A stretch of DNA of 5,233 nt from Pseudomonadota bacterium (GTDB taxonomy: Bacteria > Myxococcota > Polyangia > GCA-2747355 > JACKDQ01): contig JAUVBO010000321.1 of NCBI GenBank assembly GCA_030591195.1, positions 1 to 5,233 on the forward strand, given 5' to 3'. Position 1 is the first letter of the stretch; each line of letters opens with the position of its first letter. Below the pieces are notes generated by a model, which was not told where the DNA came from, did not search any database, and saw only the letters and a program-made list of their open reading frames with translations. A program made the position numbers and the translations under genes. Of the stretch, positions 1 through 5,233 are shown one piece after another.

Positions 1-90
1 CCACTGCCGACGACTCGCGCGCTGGGGACCCACCGGCGTCCGGCCCACCGCACGGGCGAGGACGAGATCCGGAGGGCCCGGGTGCAGGGA

Positions 91-1398
91 CTACAGGGTG
101 ACGATCTTGTCGCCGAAGTCGGCGCGCAGGTCGCGGGTCGCGTTGCGGGTGTCGATCACCAGCTGGGCCTGCTCGCAGATCTGACGGTAGTCGACGCAGC
201 GGTGGTCGGTGACGATCACCACCGCGTCGTGGCGGCCGAGATCGTCGAGCTCCACGCTGGTGTAGCGCTCGGGGCCGACATCGAACCGCGGCACGTAGGG
301 ATCGTGGTAGGCGATCTCCGCGCCGCGCTGGCGCAGCAGCTCGATCACGTCGAGGGCCGGCGACTCGCGCACGTCGTCGATGTCGGGCTTGTAGGCGACG
401 CCGAGCACCAGGATCCGCGAACCGTTGACCGGCTTGCGCTGCTCGTTGAGCGCCGCGGCGACCAGCTGGGTCACCACCACCGGCATGTTGCTGTTGATCT
501 CGCCGGCGAGCTCGACGAAGCGGGCGTTGTACTTCAGCGTCTTGAGCTTCCACGACAGGTAGTGCGGATCGACCGGGATGCAGTGGCCGCCGAGCCCCGG
601 CCCGGGGTAGAAGCGCATGAAGCCGAAGGGCTTGGTCGCCGCGGCGTCGATCACCTCCCAGGTGTCGAGCTGGAGCTTGGCGCACATCAGCGCCACCTCG
701 TTGACCAGGCCAATGTTCACCGCTCGGAAGGTGTTCTCGAGCAGCTTGACCATCTCCGCCGCGTCGGTCGACGAGACCGGCACCATGGTGTCGATGAAGC
801 ACTGGTAGAGCTGGCAGGCGACGCGCGTGCACCGGGGCGTGATGCCGCCGATCACCTTCGGCGTGTTCTTGGTGTGGTAGGTCGCGTTGCCCGGATCGAC
901 CCGCTCGGGCGAAAAGGCGAGGTTGAAGTCCTCGCCGACCTTGAGACCCGTGGCCTCGAGCTGCTCGCGCAGCACCTCGCGGGTGAAGCCGGGGTAGGTC
1001 GTCGACTCGAGCACCACCAGCTGGCCGGAGCGCAGCTGCGACGCCATCGCCTTGCCAGCGGCGAGGATCATCGAGACGTCCGGGTCCTTGGTCTTGCGCA
1101 GGGGCGTGGGCACGCAGATCACCACCGCGTCGGCCTCGCCGAGCGCTGCGGGGTCTATCGAGCCGCGGATCTTGCCCGCCGCGACCAGCGGCGCCAGCAC
1201 CTCCGTCGGCACGTCGCCGATGTACGAGCGCCCCTCGTTGACCGCCGCGACCCTGTCCGCCGCGATGTCGAAGACCGTCGTCGAGAAGCCGGCGCTGGCC
1301 GACTCGACCGCGAAGGGCAGCCCGACATAGCCCGCGCCGACCACCACGATCTTCGCGCTGCGGTCGTCGATCTTGTCCAACAGCTTCGGTTCGCTCAT
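91..1398 (-). CDS. wbpA: UDP-N-acetyl-D-glucosamine (or -mannosamine) 6-dehydrogenase, WbpA type
   Basis: This 435-residue cytoplasmic enzyme should oxidise C6 of a UDP-N-acetylhexosamine twice with NAD+ to give the uronic acid, a precursor for capsule or O-antigen. Visible motifs are the Rossmann loop GAGYVGLP at residues 21-28, CVPTP at 95-99, ESTTYPG at 131-137, FSPERVDPGN at 162-171, the helix EMVKLLENTFR with Lys218 and Asn222, and GGHCIPVDP with the presumed catalytic Cys273. The C-terminal domain carries GVAYKPDIDDVRESP (333-347). Length and motif order are normal for the family and nothing essential is missing. FSPER.DPGN favours the WbpA/UDP-GlcNAc branch over plain UDP-glucose dehydrogenase or WecC; that is family knowledge, and the exact substrate is not proven. 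The start is ATG at 1396-1398 because a GGGAGGA site lies just upstream; the frame stays open to 1539, but the extra 47 residues lie before the Rossmann fold and cross into the neighbouring sugar transferase gene. The stop is TAG at 91-93. It is transcribed divergently from that transferase. Confidence 0.93.
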   Translation of the reverse strand: MSEPKLLDKIDDRSAKIVVVGAGYVGLPFAVESASAGFSTTVFDIAADRVAAVNEGRSYIGDVPTEVLAPLVAAGKIRGSIDPAALGEADAVVICVPTPLRKTKDPDVSMILAAGKAMASQLRSGQLVVLESTTYPGFTREVLREQLEATGLKVGEDFNLAFSPERVDPGNATYHTKNTPKVIGGITPRCTRVACQLYQCFIDTMVPVSSTDAAEMVKLLENTFRAVNIGLVNEVALMCAKLQLDTWEVIDAAATKPFGFMRFYPGPGLGGHCIPVDPHYLSWKLKTLKYNARFVELAGEINSNMPVVVTQLVAAALNEQRKPVNGSRILVLGVAYKPDIDDVRESPALDVIELLRQRGAEIAYHDPYVPRFDVGPERYTSVELDDLGRHDAVVIVTDHRCVDYRQICEQAQLVIDTRNATRDLRADFGDKIVTL

Positions 1399-1402
1399 CG
1401 CT

Positions 1403-1410
1403 ATCCTCCC
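1403..1410 (-). promoter_or_regulatory. Ribosome binding site of the UDP-sugar dehydrogenase
   Basis: On the minus strand this reads GGGAGGAT, followed by AGCG and the ATG at 1398. It is a near-ideal Shine-Dalgarno sequence and fixes the start over the longer open frame. Confidence 0.8.
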
Positions 1411-1457
1411 GGGGGACACACTATCGCAGGAAACAGCCGCCAGAAAACAGTCGGCCG

Positions 1458-1486
1458 TTGCCTGGTTCTGGTCGAGCCCGTAGCCT
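1458..1486 (+). promoter_or_regulatory. Weak candidate promoter for the phosphoglycosyl transferase
   Basis: TTGCCT at 1458-1463 and TAGCCT at 1481-1486 are separated by exactly 17 bases, the ideal sigma-70 spacing, but the hexamers match consensus at only about 4/6 and 3/6. The gap between the two divergent genes (1399-1517) must hold promoters for both if they are not part of longer transcripts. A short dyad, AGCCT-AC-AGGCT (1482-1493), overlaps the -10 candidate and could be an operator. This is position-based inference; a chance match is quite possible. Confidence 0.2.
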
Positions 1487-1506
1487 ACAGGCTGCAACCG
1501 AAGCCC

Positions 1507-1514
1507 GAGGGGAG
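1507..1514 (+). promoter_or_regulatory. Ribosome binding site of the phosphoglycosyl transferase
   Basis: GAGGGGAG lies three bases before the ATG at 1518. It supports this start over the in-frame ATG at 1458, which lacks a comparable site and would add 20 residues with no family similarity. Confidence 0.6.
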
Positions 1515-1517
1515 TCC

Positions 1518-2153
1518 ATGCGTCAGCAAGGCTGGCCACTGCTCGTCAAGCGCACGATCGACGCGGCGCTCGCCGGAGGAGCGCTCGTCGCCAGCGCGCC
1601 GCTGCTCGGCTTGGTGGCCACGGCGATCCGCGCCAGCATGGGCTCGCCGGTGCTCTTTCGCCAGCAGCGGCCCGGTCGCCACGGCGAGACGTTCACCACC
1701 TACAAGTTTCGTACGATGCGTGACGCGGTGGATCACGCCGGCCGGCCCCTGCCCGACGGCGAGCGGCTGACACCGATCGGGCGCTTCATCCGGCGCACCA
1801 GCCTCGACGAGCTGCCCCAGCTGTACAACGTCGTCCGGGGCGAGATGAGCCTCGTCGGCCCCCGGCCGCTGCTGGTGGCGTACCTCGAGCGCTACTCGGC
1901 CGAGCAGGCCCGGCGCCACGACGTGCTGCCCGGCATCACGGGCTGGGCCCAGATCAACGGCCGCAACGCCACCAGCTGGAACCAGCGGTTCGAAAACGAC
2001 CTGTGGTACGTCGACCACTGGTCCCTCGGCCTGGACCTCAAGATCCTCGCCCTGACCGTCTGGCGCGTGATCCGCAGCGACGGCGTCAGCCAGCCGGGCC
2101 ATGACACGATGCCCGTGTTCATGGGCGACGGCGAGGACGGCGCCGCGGCCTGA
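1518..2153 (+). CDS. Monotopic phosphoglycosyl transferase (bacterial sugar transferase, PglC/WcaJ-type)
   Basis: This 211-residue protein should transfer a phospho-sugar from a UDP-sugar to undecaprenyl phosphate on the inner membrane face, the first membrane step of glycan assembly. The N-terminus has the hallmark basic-then-hydrophobic start: KR at 11-12, then a hydrophobic re-entrant segment at about 15-37 broken by Pro28. The family core follows: FRQQRPG (47-53), KFRTM (63-67), the catalytic Asp97-Glu98 in SLDELPQLYNV, SLVGPRP (111-117), GITGWAQINGRN (139-150) and YVDHWSL.LD (164-173). The tail GVSQPGH.TMP.F resembles the ending of small PglC-like enzymes. It lacks the extra N-terminal membrane domain of WbaP/WcaJ, so it is the minimal form. 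The sugar could be a UDP-diNAcBac or UDP-HexNAc type, but the sequence does not settle this. The gene is divergent from the UDP-sugar dehydrogenase and its TGA directly abuts the opposing stop codon of the next gene. Confidence 0.92.
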   Translation: MRQQGWPLLVKRTIDAALAGGALVASAPLLGLVATAIRASMGSPVLFRQQRPGRHGETFTTYKFRTMRDAVDHAGRPLPDGERLTPIGRFIRRTSLDELPQLYNVVRGEMSLVGPRPLLVAYLERYSAEQARRHDVLPGITGWAQINGRNATSWNQRFENDLWYVDHWSLGLDLKILALTVWRVIRSDGVSQPGHDTMPVFMGDGEDGAAA

Positions 2154-3056
2154 TCAGAAGAGGCCGACGATCCACCTCTTGCCGAAGAGGATCACCAGCA
2201 TGCAGAGCACGCCCCAGAGGCCGCCGGTGACCAGGATCGGCACGTCGGTGAAGACCGTGCGCGTCGGGTCACCGCCGCGGGCGTCGTGGTAGACCAGGTA
2301 GAGGTAGCGGAAGATGCCGTAGAGCACCAGCGGCACGCTGAGCAGCATCGCCCGCGAGCCGACCAGCTCCACCGTGCGCGCGTCGACCGTGTAGAGGATG
2401 TAGAGCACCACCGTCGAGGCGGTGACGATCGCGATCATCTGATCGAGGAACGGCAGGCTGTAGTGCCGCAGCACCTTGCGGTGCTCGCCGGCCTTTTCGT
2501 TGAGCAGCATCACCTCGGCCCGGCGCTTGGTGAAGCCGAGGAACAGCGAGAGGGTCGTCGCGCAGAGAATCAGCCAGGTCGAGGGGAGCACCGAGATCGC
2601 CGCCGCGCCGGCGAGGATCCGCAGCACGAAGCCGCTGGCGATCAGCAGCACGTCGAGGATCACCACGTGCTTGAGGCCGAGGGAGTAGCCGAGGTTGATC
2701 GCGAGGTAGAGCCCCACGGTCACCGCCGCCCAGCGGTTCAAGAGCAGGGCCAGGCCGAGCCCGGCCGCGGCGAGCACGATGAAACCGAGCGGCCCGGCCG
2801 TGGGCGGGAGCGCCCCGCTGGCCAGCGGCCGCGCCTTCTTCACCGGGTGCCGGCGATCTTCCTCGATGTCCTTGTAGTCGTTGATGAAATAGATCGAGCT
2901 CGAGGCCAGGCAGAAGGCCCCGAAGGCGATCAACGCCTGGACCATCGCCTCGGTGTCGAGGGCCTTGCCGGCGAAGATCAACGCGGTGAAGACGAAGAGG
3001 TTCTTCACCCATTGCTTCGGCCGCGCCAGCCGCAGTATCGCCCCGAAGCTGCTCAC
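2154..3056 (-). CDS. UbiA-superfamily polyprenyl-phosphate phosphoribosyltransferase (DPPR synthase-like)
   Basis: This 300-residue integral membrane enzyme is closest in motif pattern to decaprenyl-phosphate 5-phosphoribosyltransferase, which joins PRPP to a polyprenyl phosphate to start a lipid-linked pentose donor. The first Asp-rich motif is N59-D60-YK-D63-IEE-D67-R, followed by HPVKKARPLASG; the second region is YSLGLKHVVILD, with Lys129 and Asp135. LARPKQWVKN near the N-terminus is also typical. About nine hydrophobic segments are visible, at roughly 19-29, 38-58, 88-107, 110-125, 131-154, 159-175, 207-224, 236-256 and 272-292. The start is uncertain: GTG at 3056 gives the usual family length and GTG at 3074 would add six residues; neither has a good site of its own. 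The frame remains open to 3422 through the 51-bp repeats, but that part is not protein-like for this family. It could be another UbiA-type prenyltransferase; the DPPR assignment rests on motif resemblance. Confidence 0.85.
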   Translation of the reverse strand: MSSFGAILRLARPKQWVKNLFVFTALIFAGKALDTEAMVQALIAFGAFCLASSSIYFINDYKDIEEDRRHPVKKARPLASGALPPTAGPLGFIVLAAAGLGLALLLNRWAAVTVGLYLAINLGYSLGLKHVVILDVLLIASGFVLRILAGAAAISVLPSTWLILCATTLSLFLGFTKRRAEVMLLNEKAGEHRKVLRHYSLPFLDQMIAIVTASTVVLYILYTVDARTVELVGSRAMLLSVPLVLYGIFRYLYLVYHDARGGDPTRTVFTDVPILVTGGLWGVLCMLVILFGKRWIVGLF

Positions 3057-3091
3057 AACTCGGCTTGATAGCACGCCCGGCGGCGCACCAC
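3053..3091 (-). CDS. Possible 12-codon leader ORF coupled to the UbiA-family gene
   Basis: On the minus strand a strong Shine-Dalgarno, AGGAGG (3102-3107), is followed after 10 bases by GTG GTG and a short frame encoding VVRRRACYQAEL, which ends in TGA at 3053-3055. A TTG at 3097 would make it 14 codons. The TGA overlaps the GTG start of the UbiA-family gene as GTGA, the arrangement typical of translational coupling. The UbiA-family gene lacks a good site of its own and no standard start in its frame lies at proper distance from AGGAGG. Whether the peptide is made is unknown; a chance frame this short is easy to find. Confidence 0.22.
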   Translation of the reverse strand: MVRRRACYQAEL

Positions 3092-3205
3092 CGACAAAAA
3101 ACCTCCTCTCCGCCACCCTCTCCTCGGCACCATCCCGCGTCGGCCCCTGCGCCACTGCCACCCAATCGCCGTTCCCCTCTCGCGCCGCGCGGTCGCTGAT
3201 TGGAC

Positions 3206-3358
3206 GAAACCGGTCATTACGCTCCGGCTCGTCGTCAGCTCCGACGTATTGACCGCGAAACCGGTCATTACGCTCTGGCTCACCGTCAGCTCCGACGTAT
3301 TGACCGCGAAACCGGTCATTACGCTCCGGCTCATCGTCAGCTCCGACGTATTGACCGA
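3206..3358. repeat. Three tandem 51-bp direct repeats
   Basis: Units run 3206-3256, 3257-3307 and 3308-3358, each beginning GAAACCGGTCATTACGCT and ending in CCGACGTATTGACC plus two bases. They are nearly identical: differences occur only at unit positions 20, 26 and 27 and at the last base. There are no spacers. At each of the two internal junctions TGACCG and CGGTCA face each other across a 6-base CGAAAC loop (3250-3267 and 3301-3318). The outer ends of the array each keep only one half of this dyad. The array sits between two divergent genes, so a regulatory or minisatellite nature is more plausible than coding. Confidence 0.92.
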
Positions 3359-3467
3359 CGAGCCAGGGCTGGCGTTGAGCGGGCAGGTGCGGTTGTATCA
3401 GGGGTGCAATGCTCGTTCGCATCGGCGCGACGATCGTTCGCTAGATCATTCCGCGGTCCAACGAGGC

Positions 3468-3474
3468 GAAGGGG
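3468..3474 (+). promoter_or_regulatory. Ribosome binding site of cysC
   Basis: GAAGGGG lies seven bases before the ATG at 3482. It is a moderate purine-rich site that supports this start, which also gives the usual N-terminus for the family. Confidence 0.5.
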
Positions 3475-3481
3475 TATCCGC

Positions 3482-4141
3482 ATGTGCAAGGCGACCAACA
3501 TCACCCGGCACGAGGGTCACGTCGCCCGCGAGGCGCGCTATCGCGTGCTCGGGCAGCAGGGCTGCACCATCTGGCTCACCGGCCTGCCGTCGTCGGGCAA
3601 GAGCACGACAGCGTTCACCCTCGAGCACGAGCTGCTGCGACGGGGCTTTCTCGCCTACGTGCTCGACGGCGACAACGTGCGCCTCGGGCTGAACCGCAAC
3701 CTCGGCTTCTCCGCCGCCGACCGCCAGGAGAACATCCGCCGCATCGGCGAGGTGGCCAAGCTCTTCGCCGACGCCGGCGCGATCACGATCGCCAGCTTCA
3801 TCTCGCCCTACCGCCAAGACCGCGAGGTGGTGCGCGAGATGCATCGCGCGGCCGGGCTCGACTTCGTCGAGGTCTACGTCAACGCGCCGCTGTCGGTCTG
3901 CGAGCAGCACGATCCCAAGGGCCTCTACCGGCGAGCGCGGGCCGGCGAGATCAAGGGCTTCACCGGCGTCGACGATCCCTACGAGCGCCCCGAGGCCCCC
4001 GACATCGAGCTGCTCACCGACCAGCAGCGCCCCGGGGCGCTGGTCGCGACGCTGTTCGACTTCCTCGTCGAGCGAGGCGTGGTCGCCGGCACCACCCGCT
4101 CCGCCGCCGCGATCCCCCTCGACGAGCCCGCCGGCCCCTGA
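3482..4141 (+). CDS. cysC: Adenylylsulfate (APS) kinase
   Basis: This 219-residue cytoplasmic kinase phosphorylates APS at the 3' position with ATP to give PAPS, the sulfate donor for sulfotransferases and an intermediate of sulfate assimilation. The P-loop GLPSSGKST is at residues 34-42. The APS-binding region LDGDNVR.GLN..LGFS.ADR.ENIRR spans 61-87, FISPYR is at 106-111 with Ser108 at the position of the known phospho-serine, and the lid DPKGLY..AR.GEIKGFTG.DDPYE.P runs through 144-170. All key motifs are present and the length is normal for a stand-alone CysC; there is no fused ATP sulfurylase. The N-terminus, with TRHEGHV, is typical of the family and supports ATG 3482; the frame is open back to 3200 only because it reads through the 51-bp repeats. 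In this polysaccharide-flavoured neighbourhood it may supply PAPS for glycan sulfation rather than cysteine synthesis, but no sulfotransferase is in view. Confidence 0.95.
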   Translation: MCKATNITRHEGHVAREARYRVLGQQGCTIWLTGLPSSGKSTTAFTLEHELLRRGFLAYVLDGDNVRLGLNRNLGFSAADRQENIRRIGEVAKLFADAGAITIASFISPYRQDREVVREMHRAAGLDFVEVYVNAPLSVCEQHDPKGLYRRARAGEIKGFTGVDDPYERPEAPDIELLTDQQRPGALVATLFDFLVERGVVAGTTRSAAAIPLDEPAGP

Positions 4142-4160
4142 CCGGCCGGCCGGCTACGGC

Positions 4161-4203
4161 GCCCCCGACAAGGCCACCGCTAGCCAGGAGCGAGGTCGGG
4201 GGC
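4161..4203. terminator. Putative bidirectional hairpin terminator between convergent cysC and the SNF2 gene
   Basis: GCCCCCGAC (4161-4169) and GTCGGGGGC (4195-4203) form a perfect 9-bp GC-rich stem around a 25-base loop. It lies 19 bases past the cysC stop, and its right arm touches the stop codon of the opposing SNF2 gene, the place where a shared terminator is expected. There is no T-tract on either side, so it is not a classical intrinsic terminator; it may act as a transcript-end stabiliser or with Rho. Confidence 0.45.
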
Positions 4204-5233
4204 TACGACGGCCCCGTGGGCCCGGCGGCCGCCTCGTCGAGCAGCCGGGCGAAGCCGTGCAGCAGGCCCGCCAGCGCGGCAGCCGCCTGGGGCGGTGCCT
4301 CGATCGAGATCCCGCCGTCGGGCCGGCGGCTGACCGCCACCTGCTCGAGCACCCGCAGCGCCTCGGGCATCAACGCCTGGGGCTGAAGGGTCGCGGGCTC
4401 GGGGGTCGTCGGGACCTCGCCCGCGCCATTGGAACCCGCCGGACCATCGCCGACGACCTCGAGGTCTTCCACGTCGTCGTCGAGCTCGAAGCCGTCGGCG
4501 GGCCCGGACCGCGCCGCGGCGCCGAGCGCCTCCGGAGCGACGATCTGCTCGACTCGCTCGAGGAACGAGCTGCTGCGACCGAGGTCGACCTCGTTGCTCG
4601 TGCCGTCGAACAGACCGTCGAACAGCGCCTTCTTCTGGCCGACGAGCTCGGCGACCCGTGCCTCGATGCCGTCCTCCGACACGAGGTGGAAGACCTCGAT
4701 CGGGTGTTTCTGCCCCAGGCGGTAGATCCGGCCGACCCGCTGCTCGAGCACCGCCGGGTTCCAGGGCAGCTCGAGGTTGACCATGCAGCTCGCGGCGTGC
4801 TGCAGGTTGAGGCCGACGCCGCCGGCGTCGGTCGCCAGCAGCACCAGCGTCGCCGGGTCGTCGTGAAAGTCGACCAGGTTGCGCGTGCGGCGCGGCTGGC
4901 TCTCCTGGCCGGTGAAGAAGACCGCCCGGGCTCGCGCCTCGGCGAGCAGGTCGGAGACCGCCCAGCGGGCGAGGTCGAGCATCCGCCGCCACTGGCTGAA
5001 GATCACCACCTTGCGCCGCTGCCCCACCACCAGCTGGGCCACCAGCTCGCGCAGCTCGAGCAGCTTGGGGCTGCAGAGGCCGCGCAGCGAGCTCGGTGTC
5101 GGCCGGCCGGCGGCCTGCAGTCCGGGCCAGGTGTCGACGAACTGGTGCTGGGCGAGCCCGTTGCAGATCACGCGCTGGGTCGTCAGCAGGCTCATCAGCA
5201 GGAGAAACTCCGCCCGGGTCAGTGGCCGGCGAC
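4203..5233 (-). CDS. SNF2-family DNA helicase/ATPase, C-terminal part (start outside window)
   Basis: This is the C-terminal part of a Swi2/Snf2-type DNA-dependent ATPase; the frame runs off the right edge, so the first RecA lobe with Walker A and DEAD-like motifs is missing here. Counting from the internal Met codon at 5193-5195, the second lobe shows VVIFSQW (63-69), ATDAGGVGLNLQ (121-132), LPWNP (143-147) and the arginine-finger motif QRVGRIYRLGQ (152-162). These are canonical SNF2 motifs IV to VI. Residues upstream of that Met (RPLTRAEFLLL) continue the family pattern, so the Met is not the start. After about residue 215 comes an acidic, low-complexity linker (ELDDDVEDLEVVGD at 237-250) and then a short predicted-helical tail ending in TAG at 4203-4205. 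Likely roles are DNA remodelling or repair; it could also be a nucleoid or defence-associated SNF2 protein, but no partner is visible. It is convergent with cysC. Confidence 0.9.
   Translation of the reverse strand, partial: RRPLTRAEFLLLMSLLTTQRVICNGLAQHQFVDTWPGLQAAGRPTPSSLRGLCSPKLLELRELVAQLVVGQRRKVVIFSQWRRMLDLARWAVSDLLAEARARAVFFTGQESQPRRTRNLVDFHDDPATLVLLATDAGGVGLNLQHAASCMVNLELPWNPAVLEQRVGRIYRLGQKHPIEVFHLVSEDGIEARVAELVGQKKALFDGLFDGTSNEVDLGRSSSFLERVEQIVAPEALGAAARSGPADGFELDDDVEDLEVVGDGPAGSNGAGEVPTTPEPATLQPQALMPEALRVLEQVAVSRRPDGGISIEAPPQAAAALAGLLHGFARLLDEAAAGPTGPS

Larger units (their letters stand above)
3057..3481. other. Divergent intergenic region between the UbiA-family gene and cysC
   Basis: This 425-bp gap must hold the 5' regions of both flanking genes. 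From the left it has the AGGAGG site and mini-ORF of the UbiA-family gene, then a pyrimidine-rich, C-dominated stretch on the plus strand (about 3100-3180), the three 51-bp tandem repeats (3206-3358), and a 123-bp leader before cysC. That leader contains TCGTTCGC twice, at 3413-3420 and 3434-3441, exactly 21 bp apart. Several frames remain open across the gap on both strands, but they carry no recognisable domain and are a by-product of GC-rich sequence and of a repeat length divisible by three. No convincing sigma-70 promoter was found by eye. Confidence 0.6.

Noticed and set aside
1..90. Possible end or start of another gene left of the dehydrogenase
   Set aside because: Only 90 bases are available and no motif or convincing start or stop context could be recognised.
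82..1770. Long plus-strand frame of 562 codons antisense to the UDP-sugar dehydrogenase
   Set aside because: It is a shadow of the real gene: composition is dominated by Arg, Ala, Val, His and Asp, no domain is visible, and the opposite strand has a complete motif set.
2269..3165. Alternative minus-strand frame of 298 codons inside the UbiA-family gene
   Set aside because: It is Arg/Gly/Ala-rich with no motifs or membrane segments, while the overlapping frame encodes a full UbiA-type protein.
3206..3358. CRISPR array
   Set aside because: The 51-bp units are directly abutting with no spacers, only three copies exist, and no cas genes are present.
3206..3358. Tandem sigma-70 promoters from the TTGACC in each repeat unit
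   Set aside because: TTGACC resembles a -35 box, but no -10-like hexamer lies 16-18 bases downstream in any unit.
3057..3422. N-terminal extension of the UbiA-family protein by 122 residues with a 17-residue repeat
   Set aside because: The extension reads the 51-bp DNA repeats, which stay in frame because 51 is divisible by three. Other frames across the repeat are open as well, and the family core begins only at about 3056.
3200..3481. N-terminal extension of APS kinase with repeated ETGHYA-type units
   Set aside because: Same repeat artefact on the other strand. The ATG at 3482 has a ribosome binding site and gives the normal family N-terminus.
4142..4156. GGCCGGCCGG run just after the cysC stop as a terminator
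   Set aside because: It is self-complementary but short and with no loop; the 9-bp stem at 4161-4203 is the better candidate.

Overview
This is a high-GC window (by eye well over 60% G+C, with strong G/C third-position bias in every gene) from a bacterium. Gene content and style fit a Gram-negative with a surface-polysaccharide locus, possibly Myxococcota or another high-GC proteobacterial or metagenome-derived lineage. The sequence alone does not fix the taxon.

Layout, left to right. Positions 1-90 hold no supportable gene and are the edge downstream of the first gene. At 91-1398 (-) is a UDP-N-acetylhexosamine 6-dehydrogenase of the WbpA type. A 119-bp divergent gap separates it from a small monotopic phosphoglycosyl transferase of the PglC/WcaJ-C-terminal type at 1518-2153 (+). 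That gene ends exactly where the next, oppositely oriented gene ends: at 2154-3056 (-) lies a UbiA-superfamily polyprenyl-phosphate phosphoribosyltransferase (DPPR-synthase-like) with about nine membrane segments. A 425-bp divergent gap (3057-3481) follows, carrying three tandem 51-bp repeats. Then comes a complete adenylylsulfate (APS) kinase, CysC, at 3482-4141 (+). A 61-bp convergent gap with a strong GC hairpin leads to the C-terminal half of a SNF2-family helicase (4203 to beyond 5233, -), whose start lies outside the window.

How the genes may work together. The dehydrogenase would supply UDP-N-acetylhexosaminuronate. The phosphoglycosyl transferase would start a glycan by placing a sugar phosphate on undecaprenyl phosphate. 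The DPPR-synthase-like enzyme would make a polyprenyl-linked pentose donor. APS kinase would supply PAPS, the donor for sulfation. This is a coherent set for making a decorated surface polysaccharide or glycoconjugate, but no sulfotransferase, flippase, polymerase or decaprenyl-ribose epimerase is present here, so the joint role is inference. The SNF2 protein looks unrelated.

Nothing in the window is convincingly a new defence or mobile system. The least explained element is the 51-bp tandem repeat array in the ubiA-family/cysC divergent promoter region, whose unit junctions form perfect 6-bp dyads. A possible coupled mini-ORF just upstream of the UbiA-family gene is the second.
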